A stretch of DNA of 9,338 bases from an uncultured Lachnoanaerobaculum sp. (GTDB lineage Bacteria; Bacillota; Clostridia; Lachnospirales; Lachnospiraceae): assembly GCF_938015485.1 (NCBI RefSeq), contig NZ_CALLVU010000167.1, positions 1 to 9,338 of the forward strand. The letters run 5' to 3'. The position numbers were made by a program, and so were the translations under genes. Below, piece by piece: positions 6,155 to 9,338 of the stretch. Position 1 is the first letter of the stretch; each line of letters begins with the position of its first letter. The notes beneath the pieces were generated by a model. The model worked only from the letters and a program-made list of their open reading frames with translations, was not told where the DNA came from and did no database searches.

Positions 6155-7149
6155 AGACTCTTTACCCTTCCTTTCCGAATGGCCAGAATAAATACCGGTG
6201 CACCAAGGACGGCGGTAACGATACCCACCTCAGTCTCTCCCGGCAAGCTTATTATTCTTCCTATTACGTCTGAAATAAGCATCAGTATAGCTGAGCCTAG
6301 AAAAGAAAGAGGCAGCATTTTACTCATTTCACTTCCAAATATCAGCCTTATAATATGGGGAATGATAAGCCCTACAAAGCCTATTGGTCCTGCAAGTGCT
6401 GTAGTAGCACCGCATAATAGTACGGATGCAAGAGCTCCTATGGTTCTTGTCATCACTACATTAGTCCCAAGGGCAGTAGCGGCTTCATCTCCCAAAGCCA
6501 GATTATTCAAATACCCTGATATAAACATTGATATGATAAAACCTACGATCAGGAATGGGCTAATGAGCATAATATTTTCCCAGGTTGCACTTCCTATGCT
6601 CCCTACCTGCCAGAACCTAAAAGCTTCCATTACCCTGTTATTTGGCAGCATAATGGTACTAACAAGTGAACCTAAGACTATGCTTACAGCCGAACCCGAG
6701 AGCGCCAGTTTTAGTGGTGTAGCACCGTCTTTGCCCATACTTGCTACACTGTATACAAAAACTGCGGTAACGCCTGCTCCTGTTATGCCAAGCCAGATGT
6801 ATTGATAGGCAACAGTAATATTAAAAAATGCTATACCGGCGACCACGAAGAGTGATGCGCCGGTATTTACGCCAAGTATACTTGGATCAGCAATGGGATT
6901 CCTTGTTATACTCTGCATAAGAGCCCCTGATATGCCAAGGGCTCCTCCCGCAAGTATGCCAAATACGGTTCTCGGAATTCTTTGTAATATGATAGCAGCC
7001 TCAAGGCTATCCGGATCATTTCCGAGGAGAACGTCTACAACCTTAGAAAATGCTATGTTTTTAGCACCCAGCGATATGGAAAATACTGCCATAATAGAAA
7101 GCAGGGCTAAGCATAAGATTATAGAAAGTACAAACTTTTTATTTCCCAT
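6151..7149 (-). CDS. FecCD-family iron-siderophore ABC transporter permease (first)
   Basis: This membrane protein of about 332 residues pairs with the other FecCD protein. The conserved block RIPRTVFGILAGGALGISGALMQ followed by TRNPIADPSILGVNTGAS is intact. GPIGFVGLIIPHIIRLIFG, the conserved ATPase-coupling loop region, lies towards the C-terminus. Two starts are possible: GTG at 7155 or ATG two codons later at 7149. AAAAAGG precedes them by 4 and 10 bases respectively, and ATG is chosen by codon preference. The binding-protein stop (7165-7167) is under 20 bases upstream, so the genes are co-transcribed. The ATGA overlap at 6151-6154 ties it to the next permease. Confidence 0.94.
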   Translation of the reverse strand: MGNKKFVLSIILCLALLSIMAVFSISLGAKNIAFSKVVDVLLGNDPDSLEAAIILQRIPRTVFGILAGGALGISGALMQSITRNPIADPSILGVNTGASLFVVAGIAFFNITVAYQYIWLGITGAGVTAVFVYSVASMGKDGATPLKLALSGSAVSIVLGSLVSTIMLPNNRVMEAFRFWQVGSIGSATWENIMLISPFLIVGFIISMFISGYLNNLALGDEAATALGTNVVMTRTIGALASVLLCGATTALAGPIGFVGLIIPHIIRLIFGSEMSKMLPLSFLGSAILMLISDVIGRIISLPGETEVGIVTAVLGAPVFILAIRKGRVKSL

Positions 7150-7164
7150 GTTCACTATGCCTTT

Positions 7165-8250
7165 TTATTTAACGACTGCATTGATTGCTTCAAGATAGTT
7201 CACAAGCTCTGCCTTTATAGAAAGCACGGAAGGATTGCAGGCCGCTGCAAGATTGCCGTTGCTGTCAAGCACCACTACCCTGCCTTCTTTGACTGCCGGA
7301 ATCTTAGAGAAGATTGCGTCTTTTTGCAAGGCGGCAACTGTCTTATCATCACCGTAAGTTATAATGATATCCGTATCACTTAGAGCATCAACTGCCAGTT
7401 CAGAAGATATCTGCACGTAAAACGCATTTTTATCTGTTGCCAGGGCCTCTACCTTTTCAGGAAAGGTAAAGCCTAAGTCTGTAAGATATGCTCCTCTTGG
7501 ATCTGCTGTTCTATAAACGGAAAAGCTACTGAGGTCAGCTGCATTGATATAACAAATTGCTACACTCTTGTTCGCAAGCTTAGGATATTTTGCGAAGTTT
7601 TCTTTTATAAATGCATCTGTATCTGCAACCAACTTCTCTCCCTCGGCTGTAAGTCCTAAAGCCTCTGCAGCCTCAACGGTCTGTTCTCTCCAGGTAGTCT
7701 TCCAAGCTGTTTCTTTGAATGGAAGGGTTGGTGCTATCTCAGAGAGACGCTTATAAGCCTTTTCATCCATTCCTGAGTAAGGGGCTACTATTATATCAGG
7801 CTTGGCTGCTGCTACAGCCTCATAGTCATAGCCTTCAAGGTCGTTAAACACATTTGGATTATCAGTTCCAAGCTCCTTAAACTTCTCCTCGGTCCAAGGT
7901 AAAAGACCCTTATCGGTAACAGGTCCCCAGTTTGCCCTAGCTGTACCCACAGGAACAATTCCAAGGGCCAAAACTGCATCTGCATTATTCCAGTCAAGGG
8001 TAACAACCCTTTCAGGCTTAGCATTAATAACAGTTTCTCCATAAGCATGCTTCATCGTTATAGGAAAAGAAGCAGTGCTTACCGCACCGGAAGAAGGTGT
8101 GTTTTCTGAAGACTTAGATGAAGTTGTCACACTGGCACTCTTTGCCGTGGCAGAACTTTCACTTCCTCCGTTTTTAGCGCCGCAACCTGCGACCACTGCA
8201 ACTGCAAGTGCCATAGGTATTGCTGCATTCAATAGATTTTTTGCTCTCAT
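7165..8250 (-). CDS. Iron-siderophore ABC transporter substrate-binding lipoprotein (FecB/FhuD/FeuA type)
   Basis: This 361-residue extracytoplasmic binding protein captures the iron complex and delivers it to the permeases. A lipoprotein signal is clear: MRAKNLLNAAIPM, a hydrophobic stretch, then lipobox VAGC with Cys23 as the lipidation site, followed by a Ser/Thr/Ala-rich linker. The mature part has the class III binding-protein pattern: PERVVTLDWNNADAVLALGIVPVG, PDIIVAPYSG and TDIIITYG. The start is placed at 8250, not at the longer ATG at 8289. AAAGGGA lies a few bases upstream of 8250, and this start gives a normal signal peptide, whereas the longer form adds 13 charged residues and lacks a ribosome site. 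It is the first gene of the operon. The ligand is unknown; low-iron control is usual for such operons, but no certain Fur or DtxR site is seen. Confidence 0.94.
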   Translation of the reverse strand: MRAKNLLNAAIPMALAVAVVAGCGAKNGGSESSATAKSASVTTSSKSSENTPSSGAVSTASFPITMKHAYGETVINAKPERVVTLDWNNADAVLALGIVPVGTARANWGPVTDKGLLPWTEEKFKELGTDNPNVFNDLEGYDYEAVAAAKPDIIVAPYSGMDEKAYKRLSEIAPTLPFKETAWKTTWREQTVEAAEALGLTAEGEKLVADTDAFIKENFAKYPKLANKSVAICYINAADLSSFSVYRTADPRGAYLTDLGFTFPEKVEALATDKNAFYVQISSELAVDALSDTDIIITYGDDKTVAALQKDAIFSKIPAVKEGRVVVLDSNGNLAAACNPSVLSIKAELVNYLEAINAVVK

Positions 8251-8300
8251 AGCTTCCCTTTCTCGCATGCGTTTTTTACAAACGAACACCCTTCTGCTAC

Positions 8301-8329
8301 ATCTTAGTTAAACATAGAAAACCTGGCAA
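8301..8329 (-). promoter_or_regulatory. Candidate promoter of the iron-uptake operon
   Basis: On the minus strand TTGCCA (8329-8324) is followed by a 17-base spacer and TAAGAT (8306-8301). That gives a leader of about 40 bases before the chosen start at 8250. The palindromic core CGATATCG (8337-8344) lies just upstream of the -35 and could be an operator, but it does not match a canonical Fur box. Confidence 0.45.
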
Positions 8330-8471
8330 AAGAAATCGATATCGTTAACATACAAATATAAAAATAAGCTTACCATCATTTAGTGCAATTTTTAACGGTC
8401 TTCCCCATAATTTCCGAATCTCCCAATGCCGACCGAATTCGTGTATATTGGATACCATACGAAAACTTCTA

Positions 8472-8492
8472 ATGAAAGAGATTGCATTTCAT
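8472..8492. repeat. Inverted repeat ATGAAA-N9-TTTCAT
   Basis: Perfect 6-base arms (8472-8477 and 8487-8492) flank a 9-base spacer. The half-site sequence is the same as in the dyad at 8634-8652, suggesting a shared operator, but no regulator is known for it. Confidence 0.35.
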
Positions 8493-8550
8493 CCACGTGT
8501 TATAAAGTCTTATATATTATAGGCTTCAGAGGATGCTTTCTTTCGGGAAT

Positions 8551-8577
8551 GCACAACTTTCTTTGTGCCGGTTTTTT
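8551..8577 (+). terminator. Weak hairpin plus T-run, possible terminator
   Basis: GCACAA (8551-8556) and TTGTGC (8563-8568) form a 6-bp stem with a 6-base loop. CGG and then six T residues (8572-8577) follow. No + strand gene is recognised immediately upstream, so its role is unclear and it could be a relic. Confidence 0.25.
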
Positions 8578-8633
8578 AGTTCACAAAAAAACGAGCGTTT
8601 TCGTACGCACTGACGAATGAAAGAAATAATGAC

Positions 8634-8652
8634 AATGAAATGGATTTTCATT
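8634..8652. promoter_or_regulatory. 19-bp dyad AATGAAA-N5-TTTCATT, candidate operator
   Basis: Perfect 7-base arms surround TGGAT, giving a 19-base dyad the same length as a Fur box but not matching its consensus well. An extra AATGAAA half-site lies at 8616-8622, exactly 18 bases upstream. It sits just before the antitoxin promoter candidate, so autoregulation by the RelB-type protein or an iron regulator are both possible. Confidence 0.4.
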
Positions 8653-8670
8653 ACAAACTTGGATAAGAGC

Positions 8671-8698
8671 TTGCTTTTTGTCGCATTGGTGCTAGAGT
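8671..8698 (+). promoter_or_regulatory. Candidate promoter of the antitoxin gene
   Basis: TTGCTT (8671-8676), a 16-base spacer and TAGAGT (8693-8698) precede the gene. The ribosome site AAGGGAG (8718-8724) lies 8 bases before the ATG. The promoter match is mediocre. Confidence 0.3.
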
Positions 8699-8732
8699 AA
8701 AACTAGAAGATTGACAGAAGGGAGAAAACAGT

Positions 8733-9005
8733 ATGTCCAATGCGGTCAATGTGAATTTCAGAATGGATGCAGAACTCAAGCGCAATATGGAAGAACTCTG
8801 CGATGACTTGGGAATGTCGATGACGACTGCCTTTACGATTTTTGCCAAGCGCATGACCAGGGAGCGGAGAATTCCGTTTGATGTTTCGGCGGATCGTTTT
8901 TATTCCGAGAGCAATATGAGATATCTGAACGGAATCGCAAACGATGTGAGAGAAGGCAGGGAGCACTTTACAGAACATGCTCTCCTTAAGGATGAAGATA
9001 GGTGA
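8733..9005 (+). CDS. Type II antitoxin, RelB/DinJ family
   Basis: This 90-residue protein has an N-terminal ribbon-helix-helix DNA-binding domain. VNVNFRMDAELKRNMEELCDDLGMSMTTAFTIFAKR (about 5-40) contains the beta strand, two helices and the MTTAF turn typical of RelB/DinJ. The C-terminus (FYSESNMRYLNGIANDVREG, about 57-75, then HFTEHALL) is the flexible toxin-binding part common in clostridial members. Such proteins neutralise an RNA-cleaving RelE-superfamily toxin and repress their own operon as a dimer. The start is supported by AAGGGAG 8 bases upstream. The toxin frame expected to overlap its stop is present only as a broken remnant (9002-9080), so it is probably an orphan antitoxin in this genome unless a partner lies elsewhere. 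Confidence 0.9.
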   Translation: MSNAVNVNFRMDAELKRNMEELCDDLGMSMTTAFTIFAKRMTRERRIPFDVSADRFYSESNMRYLNGIANDVREGREHFTEHALLKDEDR

Positions 9006-9080
9006 GCTTTCTTTGGGAGGACAGAGCGTGGGCACTATGAAGATTGATTGTCCGACAAAACACGAAGTCGTATAGAACGC
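9002..9080 (+). pseudogene. Decayed YoeB/Txe-family mRNA-interferase toxin, 5' fragment
   Basis: A GTG at 9002 overlaps the antitoxin stop (GTGA), the usual layout for a coupled toxin gene. It reads SFLWEDRAWA, matching the WxDxAWxxYxxW start of YoeB/Txe toxins, then hits TGA at 9038. Shifting frame by one base at 9035 restores YED, then a stop TGA (9045) exactly where the family has Trp, then LSDKTRSRIERK, which resembles the DKxxxxRI helix. The pattern fits a net two-base loss and a TGG-to-TGA change. The catalytic C-terminal half is absent, and the zinc-ribbon gene's ribosome site begins at 9081. The call is based on short motif similarity only. Confidence 0.55.
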
Positions 9081-9093
9081 AAAGGAGGTCTCC

Positions 9094-9338
9094 ATGGGCG
9101 TTATTTATCTCTGGCAATGTAACAAATGTGGGTATTCGTTAGAGGCTTACTTGGGATATGGGATGAATGGCATTTTCCCCGAAGGCGTGACGAAGGCGGC
9201 GAGAGAAGGAAGGTACGGAAAAGAATTAAAGACCTTGCTAACGAGGTATCCGGGTGCAGTGGTGGACGGAGAAGATGTCATTTTGCAGTGTGAGCACTGT
9301 TACCGCTATGAAGTCCGCCCGCTGTTGGCGACCTATCT
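9094..9338 (+). CDS. Small zinc-ribbon protein of unknown function (3' end outside window)
   Basis: The frame starts at ATG 9094, with an almost perfect ribosome site AAAGGAGG (9081-9088) five bases upstream. It stays open to the end of the window for 81 codons. Two CxxC pairs are visible, CNKC near residues 9-12 and CEHC near 68-71. They would bind one zinc ion and bring the ends of the protein together. Between them lies a GYGMNGIFPEG segment and a basic helix. I recall similar uncharacterised proteins in clostridia but know no function for them. It is unlikely to be the missing toxin, because it has no RelE-fold motifs. The product is probably cytoplasmic, since no signal or membrane segment is seen. 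Confidence 0.78.
   Translation, partial: MGVIYLWQCNKCGYSLEAYLGYGMNGIFPEGVTKAAREGRYGKELKTLLTRYPGAVVDGEDVILQCEHCYRYEVRPLLATY

Larger units (their letters stand above)
8251..8732. other. Divergent intergenic region between iron-uptake operon and antitoxin gene
   Basis: About 480 AT-rich bases contain no convincing gene. It holds the minus-strand promoter candidate at 8301-8329, the CGATATCG palindrome (8337-8344) and several ATGAAA/TTTCAT half-sites between 8471 and 8652. It also holds a small hairpin followed by a T run (8551-8577). A 64-codon frame (8426-8620) lacks a ribosome site and recognisable features and was not accepted. Confidence 0.6.

Noticed and set aside
6179..6805. Long + strand frame of 208 codons
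   Set aside because: It lies wholly antisense to the first FecCD permease, which has full family motifs. Its composition is that expected from the opposite strand of a membrane-protein gene.
8251..8289. Longer start for the binding protein at 8289
   Set aside because: It adds a charged 13-residue extension before a good lipoprotein signal and has no ribosome site. The ATG at 8250 has AAAGGGA upstream.
8426..8620. 64-codon + strand frame in the divergent intergenic region
   Set aside because: It has no ribosome site, no recognisable motif and an odd Cys/His-rich composition, and it spans the dyads and hairpin. It is more likely chance.
1..9338. CRISPR arrays, tRNA or rRNA genes, phage genes
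   Set aside because: No regularly spaced repeats, tRNA-like cloverleaf, rRNA signature or phage structural gene was recognised on reading either strand.

Overview
The window looks like chromosomal accessory DNA from a low-to-moderate GC member of the Bacillota, most likely a clostridial or Lachnospiraceae-like anaerobe. This rests on strong AGGAGG-type ribosome sites, AGA-rich coding in the left half, a short lipoprotein signal, a RelB/DinJ antitoxin and an AbiEi-type antitoxin. The taxonomic guess is inference; no rRNA or other marker gene is present.

Left part (1-4232): a defence island in several states of repair. It opens with the C-terminus of an AbiEi-family antitoxin, then about 385 bases of apparently non-coding DNA. 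Next comes a compact three-gene restriction-modification operon on the + strand. It encodes a D12-class (DpnII/MboI-like) adenine methylase, a PD-(D/E)XK type II restriction enzyme with a C-terminal region that looks winged-helix, and a second methylase whose catalytic motif reads HPPY. The gene order, a 14-nt overlap and a 5-nt gap argue for one transcript. Directly after it lies a wrecked IS3-family element (left end, frameshifted orfA, 5' end of orfB with a stop codon). It is joined abruptly to the last roughly 90 codons of a type III restriction (Res) subunit.

Middle (4262-8250): a strong hairpin terminator, then a complete four-gene minus-strand operon for ferric-siderophore/iron-complex uptake. 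In transcription order it runs lipoprotein binding protein, FecCD permease, FecCD permease, FepC-type ATPase, with overlapping or nearly abutting genes. The binding protein captures the ligand outside the membrane, the two permeases form the channel and the ATPase drives transport. A promoter candidate lies just upstream of the binding-protein gene.

Right part (8251-9338): a divergent intergenic region of about 480 bases with several ATGAAA/TTTCAT dyads. It is followed by a RelB/DinJ antitoxin, what reads as the decayed 5' end of a YoeB/Txe-type toxin, and the start of a small unknown zinc-ribbon protein cut by the window end.

The intact biology is therefore one R-M system and one iron-uptake system. 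The remainder is debris: two antitoxins without a visible intact toxin, an IS3 fragment and a type III Res fragment.
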